Made by a program: the position numbers and the translations under genes
Assembly (NCBI RefSeq): GCF_025947285.1
Contig: NZ_CP110008.1
Coordinates: 744,001-808,000 of the forward strand
DNA: 64,000 nucleotides
Direction: 5' to 3'
Origin: Flavobacterium sp. N2820
GTDB lineage: Bacteria > Bacteroidota > Bacteroidia > Flavobacteriales > Flavobacteriaceae
Shown: piece by piece, positions 9,095 to 18,467 of the stretch
Position numbering within the stretch: position 1 is the first letter of the stretch
Layout of the letters: each line of letters begins with the position of its first letter
Notes under the pieces: model-generated
The model's input: only the letters and a program-made list of their open reading frames with translations
Database searches by the model: none
What the model was told of the DNA's origin: nothing

Positions 9095-9445
9095 ATGATT
9101 ACCATTTACCACAATCCAAGATGCACCAAATCAAGAGAAGGTTTGTGCGAAATTGAAAAATTGAATAAACCCTTCATTATTAGAAAATATTTAGACGAAC
9201 CTTTCACGAAAGAAGAGTTAAAAAAAGTAATCAAAAATCTTGCTATCAAGCCTTTAGAGTTGGTTAGAACCAAAGAAACGATTTGGATTGAAAACTACAA
9301 AGGCAAACAATTAACAGATGAAGAAATTATTGATGCTTTATTATCTCATCCCAAATTAATTGAACGTCCAATTGTGGTAATTGATAACAAAGCCATTATC
9401 GCAAGACCAAAAGAAAAGATTAACGAATTGCTTCTGCATATTTAA
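9095..9445 (+). CDS. ArsC/Spx-family thioredoxin-fold reductase (arsenate reductase-like)
   Basis: A 116-aa glutaredoxin-linked ArsC-like protein. The catalytic cysteine is C10 in YHNPRCTKSREGL, followed by the family RKYLDEPFTKEEL segment, and RPIVVIDNKAIIARP carries the arginine used for oxyanion binding. ATG 9095 is preferred to TTG 9068 because it puts the first strand and Cys at the normal positions. No arsenic efflux or ArsR gene is adjacent, so this may be a YfgD-type housekeeping oxidoreductase and not a resistance determinant. Confidence 0.8.
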   Translation: MITIYHNPRCTKSREGLCEIEKLNKPFIIRKYLDEPFTKEELKKVIKNLAIKPLELVRTKETIWIENYKGKQLTDEEIIDALLSHPKLIERPIVVIDNKAIIARPKEKINELLLHI

Positions 9446-9479
9446 CAAACATTTAGGAAAGTAAGCTTAAACCATAGAG

Positions 9480-9487
9480 TATTTTTG
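9480..9487 (+). promoter_or_regulatory. Putative -7 box of the TonB-type receptor gene
   Basis: TATTTTTG fits TAnnTTTG 24 nt before ATG 9512. No clear TTG element is seen at the expected distance upstream. Confidence 0.4.
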
Positions 9488-9511
9488 CAGTCTTAGTAGA
9501 AAAAATAGTTT

Positions 9512-11962
9512 ATGAATAAGAAAAATTTTTTATTGGTACTTACATTGTTTATAAGTACGATAGTATTTGCCCAAAGACCTGAATCTAAAAAAATTACAAT
9601 CTCTGGTAAAGTTATTGAAAAAGGAAGCAACCAACCTTTGGAATATGCAACAGTTATTTTTGAAAATGCAACAAATAAGCAGTTATCTGGAGGAATTACA
9701 GATGAAAATGGTAATTTTAAATTTGATGTAACAGTTGGAACTTACAATGCTAGAGCCGAATTTATTTCTTTCAAGAATGTAGTTATTCCTCAAAAAGAAT
9801 TTTCTACTAATACCGATTTAGGAGTAATTTCAATGGAAGCAGATGCCGCACAACTTGATGATGTGGTAGTTATAGCAGAAAAATCTACAGTAGAAATAAA
9901 ATTAGACAAACGTGTATATAACGTTGGTAAAGACATGATGGTTAAAGGTGGAACCGTAAGTGATGTTTTAGATAACGTGCCTTCGGTAACCGTTGATGCA
10001 GAAGGAACTGTTGCTTTACGTGGTAATGAAAATGTAAAAATATTAATCGATGGTAAACCATCCGGTTTAGCAGGAATTAACATTGCTGATGCTTTAAAAT
10101 TATTACCTGCTGATGCTGTTGAAAAAGTTGAAGTGATTACCAATCCATCTGCGCGTTATGATGCTGAAGGTGGTGGTGGAATCATCAATATCGTAATTCG
10201 AAAAGGAAAAGCCAATGGTTTAAATGGTTCGATTATGGTTAATGCCGGTGATCCAGAAACTTATGGTGTAAGTGCTAACTTAAATAAAAAGACCAACGAT
10301 TTTAATTTATTTTCTAATATTGGTTATAATTACAGAACCAACCTTGGAAATACAATGGTTGATGCAGAATATTTTAATTCAGATGGTTCAACAAGTCGTT
10401 TTATTAATGAAAGAAGAACTAATGAGAGATTAAGCAAAGGCTTAAATGTTAATTTTGGTGCAGATTTAAATATTTCAAAATCTGCAACTTGGACAAACGC
10501 AGTTACTTTTAGAAAAAATTCTGGCGAAAATCCAGACAATGTACTTTTCTATAATTTTGATAATTCATTTAATCCAACATTTGTTAGAAACCGTTTAAAT
10601 GACCAAATAAGTGATGAATTTAGTATTGAATATTCAACGAATTTCACCAAAAACTTTAAAAAAGAAGACCATAAATTAACGGTTGACGTAGCCATTTCTC
10701 AAAATAGAGAAAATGAATTTGCGACCATTTATGATCAAATTTTAGGGGATGCATCTACATTAACTACTGAAGGAACATCTAACAAAAATGACCAACAACG
10801 TAATTTGTTTCAATTAGATTATGTGCTTCCTTTTGGAAAAGATGGTAGATTTGAAGCAGGTTATAGAGGTAGTTTTCAAAACAATTTAACAGATTTTGAA
10901 GTAACTCCAATTTCAGATTTTTCAAATACATTAGAATATGTAGAAAATGTTAATGCATTTTACACACAATATGGTTCAAAAATTAATAAATTCTCTTATT
11001 TCTTAGGACTGCGTTTTGAAGACAGTCATATTGAAGTTAACTCATTATCATTGAACGATTACAATACAAAAAAATACAATAATTTATTTCCTTCTGCAAC
11101 TATTAACTATGAATTTTCTGAAAATAGCTCATTAAGTTTAAGTTACAGTAAAAGAATAAATCGTCCAAGAGGTCGTTTCTTAAATCCGGTTTCGTCGCTA
11201 TCAAGTAACATTAATATTTTTCAAGGAAATCCAGATATTGACCCATCTTTAACGGATGCTATTGATTTGGGTTACTTAAAAAAATGGGATAAAGTTACTT
11301 TCAATACTTCTGCTTATGTAAATATTACAAACGATGCTTTTCAGTTTATTAGAAAAGAATCAGGTTTATTTGTTGATGGTGTTCCGGTAATTTTGAGTAC
11401 ACCTATTAACTTGGCAAAAGAATACAGAGCTGGTTTTGAATTTAACGTAAATTATTCACCTTACAAATGGTGGCGATTGAATGGAAACTTCAATGCATTT
11501 AGAAATGAAACGCAAGGTGATTATTCTTATGTAGATTATCTAGGAAATACTATTGTTCAAAATTTTGATAACGTTGCATTAACTTGGTTCACAAGAATTA
11601 GTTCTAAGGTTACGTTACCTTACAAAATAGATTGGCAAACCAATGGAACGTATAATGCGCCACAAACAAATGCACAAGGTAAATCGTTAGGAGTTGCTTC
11701 TATGAACGTTGCTTTAAGTAAAGATATTCTAAAAGATAAAGGTACAATTGCACTTAATGTAAGTGATGTTTTCAATTCTAGAAAAAGAATTATGGAAACT
11801 GAAATTCCAAATGTGGTAAGCTCTTATAGCGAAATGCAATGGAGACAAAGACAAGTAATGCTAACATTTACATACCGTTTTAACAAACAGAAAAACGAAA
11901 AAGATAGACAACCAAGAAGAGACGATAATGGCGGAGATGGTGATTTTATGGGAAAACCATAA
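9512..11962 (+). CDS. TonB-dependent receptor-like outer-membrane barrel protein
   Basis: An 816-aa outer-membrane protein. A Sec signal peptide ends near IVFAQ at residue 21. A carboxypeptidase-regulatory-like Ig domain follows (about 27-110, ITISGKVIEKGSNQPLEYAT). Then comes a plug-like domain (about 120-230) with VLDNVPSVTVDAEGTVALRG and GGGIINIVIRKG, and a long beta-barrel to the C-terminus. Such proteins belong to the flavobacterial outer-membrane beta-barrel family related to SusC/TonB receptors. The last residues are a hydrophilic, glycine/aspartate-rich tail rather than a terminal aromatic. No SusD partner is adjacent, so the ligand (siderophore, peptide or other) is unknown. Confidence 0.83.
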   Translation: MNKKNFLLVLTLFISTIVFAQRPESKKITISGKVIEKGSNQPLEYATVIFENATNKQLSGGITDENGNFKFDVTVGTYNARAEFISFKNVVIPQKEFSTNTDLGVISMEADAAQLDDVVVIAEKSTVEIKLDKRVYNVGKDMMVKGGTVSDVLDNVPSVTVDAEGTVALRGNENVKILIDGKPSGLAGINIADALKLLPADAVEKVEVITNPSARYDAEGGGGIINIVIRKGKANGLNGSIMVNAGDPETYGVSANLNKKTNDFNLFSNIGYNYRTNLGNTMVDAEYFNSDGSTSRFINERRTNERLSKGLNVNFGADLNISKSATWTNAVTFRKNSGENPDNVLFYNFDNSFNPTFVRNRLNDQISDEFSIEYSTNFTKNFKKEDHKLTVDVAISQNRENEFATIYDQILGDASTLTTEGTSNKNDQQRNLFQLDYVLPFGKDGRFEAGYRGSFQNNLTDFEVTPISDFSNTLEYVENVNAFYTQYGSKINKFSYFLGLRFEDSHIEVNSLSLNDYNTKKYNNLFPSATINYEFSENSSLSLSYSKRINRPRGRFLNPVSSLSSNINIFQGNPDIDPSLTDAIDLGYLKKWDKVTFNTSAYVNITNDAFQFIRKESGLFVDGVPVILSTPINLAKEYRAGFEFNVNYSPYKWWRLNGNFNAFRNETQGDYSYVDYLGNTIVQNFDNVALTWFTRISSKVTLPYKIDWQTNGTYNAPQTNAQGKSLGVASMNVALSKDILKDKGTIALNVSDVFNSRKRIMETEIPNVVSSYSEMQWRQRQVMLTFTYRFNKQKNEKDRQPRRDDNGGDGDFMGKP

Positions 11963-11984
11963 CACATTCATATCTTTGAACAAT

Positions 11985-12015
11985 AAAAAAAGTCCCGATT
12001 ATTCGGGACTTTTTA
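11985..12015 (+). terminator. Terminator after the receptor gene, TCCCGA-type stem
   Basis: A-tract, AGTCCCGA (11991-11998), loop TTAT, TCGGGACT (12003-12010) and T tract. The A and T tracts on both sides let it work in both directions, serving the small minus-strand gene at 12040 too. Confidence 0.85.
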
Positions 12016-12039
12016 TTTTAAGGTAAAATTTAAAAAATC

Positions 12040-12201
12040 TTACTCTTCTTTGTTTTTGTTTCTTTTCTCTTTAATTAATTCCATAATAGCACCGCCCAAC
12101 CAATAGTGGACAAACCCTACTAAGAATATCATTAACCAAAAACCAATAGTTAAAATGGTTAAGAAAAGTAAAAAACCTAGGTACTGTTGAAATTCAAACA
12201 T
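12040..12201 (-). CDS. Small membrane protein, 53 aa, hypothetical
   Basis: A short minus-strand ORF fills the gap between the receptor gene and corA. ATG is at 12201 and TAA at 12040-12042. The translation begins MFEFQQYLGFLLFLTILTIG, continues through a long hydrophobic stretch (about residues 8-42, one or two membrane spans), and ends in a basic, charged tail ELIKEKRNKNKEE. The hydrophobic-then-positive layout is that of an inner-membrane protein with a cytoplasmic tail and is unlikely by chance. It ends close to a bidirectional terminator. I do not recognise the family; a functional link to downstream-oriented corA (84 nt upstream) is only positional. Confidence 0.6.
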   Translation of the reverse strand: MFEFQQYLGFLLFLTILTIGFWLMIFLVGFVHYWLGGAIMELIKEKRNKNKEE

Positions 12202-12285
12202 GATTTTTCCGGAATTTATGAATTCTTGTCAAAGATAAGTGGAATATTTATTTTGAACAATATAAACAGTAATTATTTATAGTAT

Positions 12286-13356
12286 TTAAAACCACTTTTT
12301 CATTTTGAAATAAACAAACATGAACAAAACGACCACAATCATAACACCCCAAATAATAAAATAACCATTCTCCCACTCCAATTCAGGAAAATATTTAAAA
12401 TTCATTCCATAAACACCTACGATGAACGTTAAAGGCAAGAAAAACATAGAAACCACTGTTAATGATTTCATTACCTCATTCATTTTATGATTTTGTGCCG
12501 AAAAAAAATAATTTGAAGCACTTTCTAATGTTATTAAATCAGATTCAATTTGTTCTAAAAGCTCCAAACACTTTTGGTGTAATCTTGAAAAAAAGGAATA
12601 ATTTTCAGCCTGAATATCATTGAACACATCATCATCTTTCATACTTTTAATTGAATATAACGAATCGCGCAAAGGAATAATAGAGCGTTTCAAGAAATTA
12701 AAATTATCTCGATGTTTTTCAATCAATTCTAAAACTTCTGGTTTAGTACTGGATTTTGAAAGATTTATGATTTCGTCAACTCTATCTTCTTCACTTTCAA
12801 TTGTAATGTAAAAATTTTCGATAATAGCATCTAACAATAAATACAACAAAAAGTCCGCTCGTTTGGTTCTAACCACACCCGAATTGGTTCGAATTCGTTC
12901 GCGAATATGGGTAAAAAAATCACTTCTTTTTTCTTGAAACGACAACAAAACATTATCTCTCAAAATAAAACTAATCTGCTCATAATTAATATTATCTGAA
13001 TTTTCAATTGGTAAAAGCGATTTCACATTAAAAAATAGAATATTGTGATATTCTTCTAATTTTGTTCGTTTAGTGGTGTTCAAAATATCACCAATTATAA
13101 AGCTATCAGCTTCAAATTTTTCACCAATTTTTGCAATAATATCTGGTTCATTCAAACCATGAATATTGAGCCAATTCACCTTTGAAGTATCAATAGTATC
13201 TTGAATTTCATCTACTTGAAGTTGCTGTATTTCTGTTACATCATCAGCATTGTAAACAAACAACTGAATTTCTGTTGGGGTGTCTTTATGACTACCCGTA
13301 TATTCCAATGTGCTTGGATGAACTTTTCTACCTTTTTTATATTTAATTTTTCTCAA
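12286..13356 (-). CDS. corA: CorA-family magnesium/cobalt transporter
   Basis: A 356-aa CorA channel subunit for Mg2+ (and Co2+) influx across the inner membrane. A large cytoplasmic alpha/beta plus helical domain (about 1-290) leads into the stalk helix. The first membrane helix (VVSMFFLPLTFIVGVYGMNF) ends in the signature GMN motif, and the second (YFIIWGVMIVVVLFMFVYF) is followed by a basic tail KMKKWF. Length and the two C-terminal helices are standard. Expression is monocistronic or with the 53-aa membrane protein gene downstream. Confidence 0.92.
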   Translation of the reverse strand: MRKIKYKKGRKVHPSTLEYTGSHKDTPTEIQLFVYNADDVTEIQQLQVDEIQDTIDTSKVNWLNIHGLNEPDIIAKIGEKFEADSFIIGDILNTTKRTKLEEYHNILFFNVKSLLPIENSDNINYEQISFILRDNVLLSFQEKRSDFFTHIRERIRTNSGVVRTKRADFLLYLLLDAIIENFYITIESEEDRVDEIINLSKSSTKPEVLELIEKHRDNFNFLKRSIIPLRDSLYSIKSMKDDDVFNDIQAENYSFFSRLHQKCLELLEQIESDLITLESASNYFFSAQNHKMNEVMKSLTVVSMFFLPLTFIVGVYGMNFKYFPELEWENGYFIIWGVMIVVVLFMFVYFKMKKWF

Positions 13357-13427
13357 AACAAATAAATTTTGACATAAAGATAGGAGTTTTTAAAAATGAG
13401 AAGTATTTTTACTCAAATTTATTTTTA

Positions 13428-14663
13428 ATGCAAACGTTATTCATCAATATAAAAGAACTTTTACAAGTTAGAGACAATCACATTGACAAAATTTCTGGTT
13501 CAGAAATGGCTATTTTGCCTAAAATTGACAACGCTTTTCTATTAATTAATGACAATTTAATTGCCGATTTTGGTATGATGGAAAACTGTCCTACTCTTCC
13601 AAATGTTGAAATTATTGACGTTGCGGGTCAAGTGATTTTACCAACTTGGGTAGACAGTCACACACATATTGTGTATGCAGGAAACCGAATTCTGGAATTT
13701 GTAGATCGAATTAACGGCTTGTCGTATGAAGAAATTGCAAATCGTGGTGGCGGTATTTTAAATTCCTCAAAAAAATTAAATGAAACTTCAGAAGACGAAA
13801 TTTACCAACAATCAAAATTGCGTTTAGAAGAAGTTATGCAACAAGGAACTGGTGCGGTTGAAATCAAATCGGGTTATGGATTAACGGTTGAAGGCGAATT
13901 GAAAATGCTTCGCGTTATTAAACGTTTGAAAGAAAATTATCCAATTGCAATTAAAGCTACATTTCTTGGCGCACACGCTTTTCCTATGGAATACAAAGAA
14001 AATCATGCTGCTTACATTGATTTGATTATCAATGAAATGTTGCCAAAAATAGCTTCTGAGAATTTAGCAGATTATATTGATGCTTTCTTAGAAACAGGTT
14101 ATTTTTCGGTAAACGAAACCATAAAAATAATGGAAGCTGGAAGAAAATATGGTCTAGAAGCAAAAATTCATGTCAACCAATTTACTGCAATTGAAGGAAT
14201 CAAAGCTTGTGTAGAAAACGGAGCGTTATCAGTTGACCATTTAGAAATTGTAACTGATGAAGATATTGAAGTGTTGAAAAATAGTAAAACAATGCCAGTT
14301 GCTTTGCCAAGTTGTTCTTATTTTATTAGCATTCCCTATACTCCTGCTCGAAAAATGATGAGTGCAGGTTTGCCGTTGGCTTTGGCTACAGATTACAATC
14401 CAGGCACTACGCCATCTGGAAATATGAATTTTGTGGTAGCAACCGCTTGTATCAAAATGAAAATGACACCTCAAGAAGCTATCAATGCTGCAACTATAAA
14501 CGGAGCTTATGCTATGGGTTTATCAAAATCACATGGTAGTATAACTAAAGGTAAAAAAGCAAATATAATTATTACAAAACCTATTACTACTTATTATCAA
14601 TTGCCGTATGCTTTTGGAACTAATTTAATAGATAAAGTAATGCTTGAAGGAAAATTTATATAA
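13428..14663 (+). CDS. hutI: Imidazolonepropionase
   Basis: HutI hydrolyses 4-imidazolone-5-propionate to N-formimino-L-glutamate in histidine degradation. The 411-aa amidohydrolase has the metal-binding DSHTHIVYAGNR (HxH), the central GAVEIKSGYGLTVEGE, further ligands in AHAFP and IHVNQF, and the catalytic aspartate region ALATDYNPGTTPSGNM. It is followed 1 nt later by crcB. HutG, the next pathway enzyme, is encoded 1.4 kb downstream, while hutH and hutU are not in the window. Confidence 0.93.
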   Translation: MQTLFINIKELLQVRDNHIDKISGSEMAILPKIDNAFLLINDNLIADFGMMENCPTLPNVEIIDVAGQVILPTWVDSHTHIVYAGNRILEFVDRINGLSYEEIANRGGGILNSSKKLNETSEDEIYQQSKLRLEEVMQQGTGAVEIKSGYGLTVEGELKMLRVIKRLKENYPIAIKATFLGAHAFPMEYKENHAAYIDLIINEMLPKIASENLADYIDAFLETGYFSVNETIKIMEAGRKYGLEAKIHVNQFTAIEGIKACVENGALSVDHLEIVTDEDIEVLKNSKTMPVALPSCSYFISIPYTPARKMMSAGLPLALATDYNPGTTPSGNMNFVVATACIKMKMTPQEAINAATINGAYAMGLSKSHGSITKGKKANIIITKPITTYYQLPYAFGTNLIDKVMLEGKFI

Positions 14664-14664
14664 T

Positions 14665-15042
14665 ATGCTAAAAACAATTTTATTAATCGGAATTGGCGGT
14701 GCAGTTGGAAGTATTTTTCGCTATTTGACGCATTGGATAACCACAAAATATTTTCAAGGTTCATTTCCAGTAAGCACTTTATTGGTGAATGTTTTTGGAA
14801 GTTTACTAATTGGCTTATTTATTGGATATATTTCAAAATATTTTCCTGAAAATCATCCGCTAAAATTTTTATTGATTGTTGGCTTTTGTGGTGGATTTAC
14901 AACTTTTTCAAGTTTTGCAGTTGAAAATTTTAATTTATTTCAAAATAATCAACATGTAACAGCTTATTTATATATTATTACTTCAATAATTTTGACCATA
15001 ACAGCTGTTGGAATTGGTAATTATCTATCAAAATTTTTATAA
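14665..15042 (+). CDS. crcB: Fluoride efflux channel CrcB/Fluc
   Basis: A 125-aa four-helix membrane protein that exports fluoride as a dual-topology dimer. It has GGAVGSIFRYLTHW near the N-terminus, the family TLLVNVFGSLLIG helix, and GFCGGFTTFSSF, which contains the TTFSSF box lining the pore. I chose ATG 14665, 1 nt after the hutI stop, over the upstream TTG 14644 inside hutI. The tight junction implies translational coupling to hutI, although the functions are unrelated. No fluoride riboswitch is apparent ahead of it. Confidence 0.92.
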   Translation: MLKTILLIGIGGAVGSIFRYLTHWITTKYFQGSFPVSTLLVNVFGSLLIGLFIGYISKYFPENHPLKFLLIVGFCGGFTTFSSFAVENFNLFQNNQHVTAYLYIITSIILTITAVGIGNYLSKFL

Positions 15043-15080
15043 AAAATCCCGATAAAATAAATTCTATCGGGATTTTTTTG
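15040..15080 (+). terminator. Bidirectional terminator between crcB and the coiled-coil gene
   Basis: AAAAAATCCCGATA (15041-15054) pairs with TATCGGGATTTTTT (15065-15078) around a 10-nt loop. A and T tracts on opposite sides serve both converging genes. Confidence 0.85.
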
Positions 15081-15096
15081 ATGATAATTTTGGGGA

Positions 15097-15975
15097 TTAT
15101 CTCAAATTAAAACTTGTTTTTGATACTAATTCAGAATTTTTATCAAATACATTTACAAAGTAAGTTCCTGCAGCAAAATCTTTACCTGAAACTTCTTCGT
15201 TTACTTGTACAGTTTTATTTTCATATTTTACAGTTGAAATAAAACTATAAGTTAATGTTTTATCACCCGCTGGAATAGTTTTCTTTTCGCCTAAAATATT
15301 ATTTTTACTGTCAATAATTTGAACATAATATTCTCTGTTGCCCGTTTTTGCTATTTGATTCTCAGCGATTAAGAAGCTCACTTTTAGTTTGTCGGCTCTA
15401 CCTGCTTTATCTGTTTCTATTTGTTTTCCAGAACTTCTTTCTTTAACAGCTAAAACTTTTAAGTTTAAAACGGCTAATTTAGATCCTTTTTCAACGGTTT
15501 TAGTTAATCCTTCGTTTTGTACTAATAACGTATCATTAAACTTTTTAGCATCATCTAAAACTACCTTAGTACTGTCTAAACTAGATGTTAGGGTTACGTT
15601 TTCCTCTTTTAAAAGCTTGTTTTCAGCAATTAAATTATCCATTTCCCCTTTAAGTTTAAAATAAGAGGCTTTGTACTTAGCCATTGCAGCTGCATCCCCT
15701 TTTGATTTTTCAACTTGTTCTAAAAGTTCAACCATCTTAGCTTGTTCAGATTGAAGTTCGTCTTTTAAAGCTGTGTTATCAGCTATCATTACGTCATACT
15801 CTGCAATTTTAGCTTTTAATTCTTCTGACAAAGTTTCCTTCTCTGTAGTAAGTGCGTTAACAGTCTCTTTGTTATCAGTTGATAATTTGTAAATGTAAGC
15901 TATACTTCCTAAAAGTAATAATGCTAAAACTACAACTGCTGCTTTAAGCCCTGAATTGTTCGATTTGTGTTCCAT
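15097..15975 (-). CDS. Membrane-anchored coiled-coil protein, hypothetical
   Basis: 292 aa. A short N-terminal basic segment and one membrane helix (about residues 10-28, LKAAVVVLALLLLGSIAYIY) anchor the protein. A long heptad-rich region (about 32-165) is rich in E, K, L and A and looks like a coiled coil. The C-terminal part (about 170-292) is beta-rich, with KLKVSFLIAENQIAKTGN and a final VNVFDKNSELVSKTSFNLR strand set, consistent with a small beta-sandwich outside the membrane. I do not recognise a named family. It sits between crcB and hutG on the opposite strand; no function is proposed. Confidence 0.75.
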   Translation of the reverse strand: MEHKSNNSGLKAAVVVLALLLLGSIAYIYKLSTDNKETVNALTTEKETLSEELKAKIAEYDVMIADNTALKDELQSEQAKMVELLEQVEKSKGDAAAMAKYKASYFKLKGEMDNLIAENKLLKEENVTLTSSLDSTKVVLDDAKKFNDTLLVQNEGLTKTVEKGSKLAVLNLKVLAVKERSSGKQIETDKAGRADKLKVSFLIAENQIAKTGNREYYVQIIDSKNNILGEKKTIPAGDKTLTYSFISTVKYENKTVQVNEEVSGKDFAAGTYFVNVFDKNSELVSKTSFNLR

Positions 15976-16070
15976 AGTAATTGTTTATGTTCGTAGGTTA
16001 AATTGTTATTCAAAAGTACGATTAAAAAAGTATTTTTGATATTTTTATAACGCAATTTATTTTAAAATAG

Positions 16071-16078
16071 TACATTTG
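16071..16078 (+). promoter_or_regulatory. Putative -7 box of hutG
   Basis: TACATTTG matches TAnnTTTG 20 nt before ATG 16099. A second match, TATTTTTG, lies at 16031-16038. No well-spaced TTG element was found for either. Confidence 0.4.
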
Positions 16079-16098
16079 AAGGGCTATTAAATTTTTTT

Positions 16099-17127
16099 AT
16101 GGAAAATATCATATTGCTTAATCAAAACGAATTAGCAAAAATTACCCATCACAGAAGTGGTGAAATAAAGTTTGGAGAAAAAATTATTACTGTTCCTAAA
16201 GATGTTAATGTAGTTGATTTTATATGTTCATGTGAAGCAAAATTTGTACTTTTTGGGATTACAGAAGATATTGGTGTTAGGGCAAATCTAGGAAGACCTG
16301 GGACTGCTTCCGCATATCAAAGTGCCCTTAGTAGTTTAGTAAATATTCAGCATAATAAATTTTGCAAAGGGAGTAATCTTTTGATTTTAGGACATCTAGA
16401 TATTACTGCCGAAATTGAAGCTGCACAATTGCTAGATTCAAAAGTTAAAGAAGACCGTAAGGAACTTTTTAAATTAGTTGAAAAAGTTGATGCCGAAGTA
16501 TCTCATGTTGTTCATCAAATTGTGAAAGCTGGAAAAATACCTATTATTATTGGTGGTGGACACAATAACGCATACGGAAATATAAAAGGATTAGCGCTTG
16601 CTAAAGGAAAACCTGTAAACGCAATTAACTTTGATGCCCATACCGATTTTAGAATTTTAGAAGGAAGACATTCAGGAAATGGCTTTAGCTATGCGTACGA
16701 AGATGGTTTTTTAAAGAAATATTTTGTTTTTGGTTTGCATGAAAATTTTGTATCTAAAAGTGTTTTCAATACGTTGAAAGAACTCACTTCAAGAGTAAAA
16801 TATGTTACATATGAAGAAATTGAAGTAAAACGCGAAAAAAACTTTGAAACCGAACTTGAAAATGCGTTAGAATTCATTAAAAATGAGCCTTTTGGAATTG
16901 AACTCGATTTAGACGCTATCCCAAATATTCCTTCTAGTGCAATGACTTTAAGTGGTTTTAGTGTAGACAAAGCACGTCATTATTTATACTATTTTGGCAA
17001 ACATCAAAATGCTTCATATTTGCATATTTGTGAAGGTGCTCCTGAACTTGATGATTCAAATAACAATCATTTAACGGGCAAATTAATTGCATCGATGATT
17101 ACTGATTTTATGAAAGCTAAAGCTTAA
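16099..17127 (+). CDS. hutG: Formimidoylglutamase (arginase superfamily)
   Basis: A 342-aa ureohydrolase-fold enzyme. The three binuclear-manganese motifs are present: GGGHNNAYGN (His ligand), NFDAHTDFR (DAHxD) and ELDLDAIPN (DxD). Proteins of this type in Bacteroidota hydrolyse N-formimino-L-glutamate to glutamate and formamide, and the nearby hutI supports that role over arginase or agmatinase. An N-terminal extension of about 50 residues precedes the core. The gene is preceded by two -7-like boxes and followed by an independently promoted helicase gene. Confidence 0.82.
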   Translation: MENIILLNQNELAKITHHRSGEIKFGEKIITVPKDVNVVDFICSCEAKFVLFGITEDIGVRANLGRPGTASAYQSALSSLVNIQHNKFCKGSNLLILGHLDITAEIEAAQLLDSKVKEDRKELFKLVEKVDAEVSHVVHQIVKAGKIPIIIGGGHNNAYGNIKGLALAKGKPVNAINFDAHTDFRILEGRHSGNGFSYAYEDGFLKKYFVFGLHENFVSKSVFNTLKELTSRVKYVTYEEIEVKREKNFETELENALEFIKNEPFGIELDLDAIPNIPSSAMTLSGFSVDKARHYLYYFGKHQNASYLHICEGAPELDDSNNNHLTGKLIASMITDFMKAKA

Positions 17128-17161
17128 CTTTAGTACAAAAACAATTTAATTAAAATTACAC

Positions 17162-17169
17162 TACCTTTG
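17162..17169 (+). promoter_or_regulatory. Putative -7 box of the DEAD-box helicase gene
   Basis: TACCTTTG fits TAnnTTTG 38 nt before ATG 17208, leaving a short 5' leader. No TTG element at the usual spacing. Confidence 0.45.
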
Positions 17170-17207
17170 TACTCTTATTGAAAGTTCAATAGGACTAATT
17201 ATATTAT

Positions 17208-18467
17208 ATGACATTTAACGATTTAAAATTATACAACAACATACAGCAAGCATTGGAAGAAGAAGGATACACAAATCCTACTCCTATTCAAGAACAAGCC
17301 ATTCCTGAAATTTTATTAGGACAAGATTTAGTGGCTTGTGCTCAAACAGGAACCGGAAAAACAGGCGCATTTGCCATTCCTATTCTTAATTTAATACACC
17401 GCATAGTTGGTTCAGCAAAAAAAGCAAAGCACATTAGAACACTTGTGGTTACACCTACTCGAGAGCTGGCTATTCAAATTGACGAAAGTTTTAAAACCTA
17501 CGGAAAATATACCAATGTTAAGTCGTTAGTGATTTTTGGTGGTGTAAATCAAATGTCGCAAGTAAATGAATTAAAAAACGGTATTGATGTTTTAATAGCA
17601 ACGCCTGGTAGACTTTTAGACCTTCATAAACAAGGGTTTATCGATTTAAATCATATGCACCATTTGGTTTTAGACGAAGCCGATCAAATGTTAGACATGG
17701 GTTTTATTAATGATGTAAAAAAAATCATCAAATTAACACCAGATAACAGACAAACATTGCTTTTTTCAGCTACAATGCCATTAGCAATTAGAGAATTAGC
17801 GGATACTTTTTTAACAAAGCCTAAATATATTTCGGTTACACCTATTTCTTCTACGGCTGAAAATGTATCACAAAAAGTATATTTTGTAAATAAAGACGAT
17901 AAAAGATTGTTGTTAAAACAATTAATTATTGAAGAAAGTTTGAGTAATGCTTTAGTTTTTACAAGAACCAAGCATGGTGCTGACAATATTGTAAAAGTGT
18001 TGAAAAAAGCACATATTAAGGCAGAAGCCATTCACGGTGATAAATCACAAAATGCTCGCCAACGCGTGTTAGAGCAATTCAAAAATAAAGAAATTGATAT
18101 TTTAGTAGCTACAGATATTGCTGCAAGAGGTATTGATATTGAGCAACTTCCATTTGTAATTAACTTTGATATTCCTAATATTTCTGAAACGTATGTTCAC
18201 CGAATTGGACGTACAGGTCGTGCTGGTAATTCTGGTTTAGCGATTTCTTTTTGTGGAAAAGATGAAAAACCATATTGGTTAGATATCGAGAAGTTGATTC
18301 GTATGAAAGTAAAAGTGGTAACCGATCATCAATACACTTGGCGTGATGGTGAAGAGGAAGTAAATCCAGATGCAAAACCTGATTTAAGAAATAAGAATAA
18401 GATGAATCCAAATTCAAACTCAAGAAAATCAGAAGCTTCTAAGAAAAACAAAAAACGTTGGTATTAA
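17208..18467 (+). CDS. DEAD-box ATP-dependent RNA helicase, RhlE-like
   Basis: A 419-aa helicase that remodels RNA duplexes, probably in ribosome assembly or mRNA decay. Motifs in order: Q motif (PTPIQEQAIPEIL), Walker A AQTGTGKT, PTRELAIQ, TPGRL, VLDEADQMLDMGF, SATMP, the C-terminal RecA domain with ATDIAARGIDIEQ, and HRIGRTGRAG. The tail (about 375-419) is hydrophilic, ending in a basic KKNKKRWY stretch typical of RhlE/CsdA RNA-binding tails. The stop codon lies in the loop region of the terminator. Confidence 0.92.
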   Translation: MTFNDLKLYNNIQQALEEEGYTNPTPIQEQAIPEILLGQDLVACAQTGTGKTGAFAIPILNLIHRIVGSAKKAKHIRTLVVTPTRELAIQIDESFKTYGKYTNVKSLVIFGGVNQMSQVNELKNGIDVLIATPGRLLDLHKQGFIDLNHMHHLVLDEADQMLDMGFINDVKKIIKLTPDNRQTLLFSATMPLAIRELADTFLTKPKYISVTPISSTAENVSQKVYFVNKDDKRLLLKQLIIEESLSNALVFTRTKHGADNIVKVLKKAHIKAEAIHGDKSQNARQRVLEQFKNKEIDILVATDIAARGIDIEQLPFVINFDIPNISETYVHRIGRTGRAGNSGLAISFCGKDEKPYWLDIEKLIRMKVKVVTDHQYTWRDGEEEVNPDAKPDLRNKNKMNPNSNSRKSEASKKNKKRWY

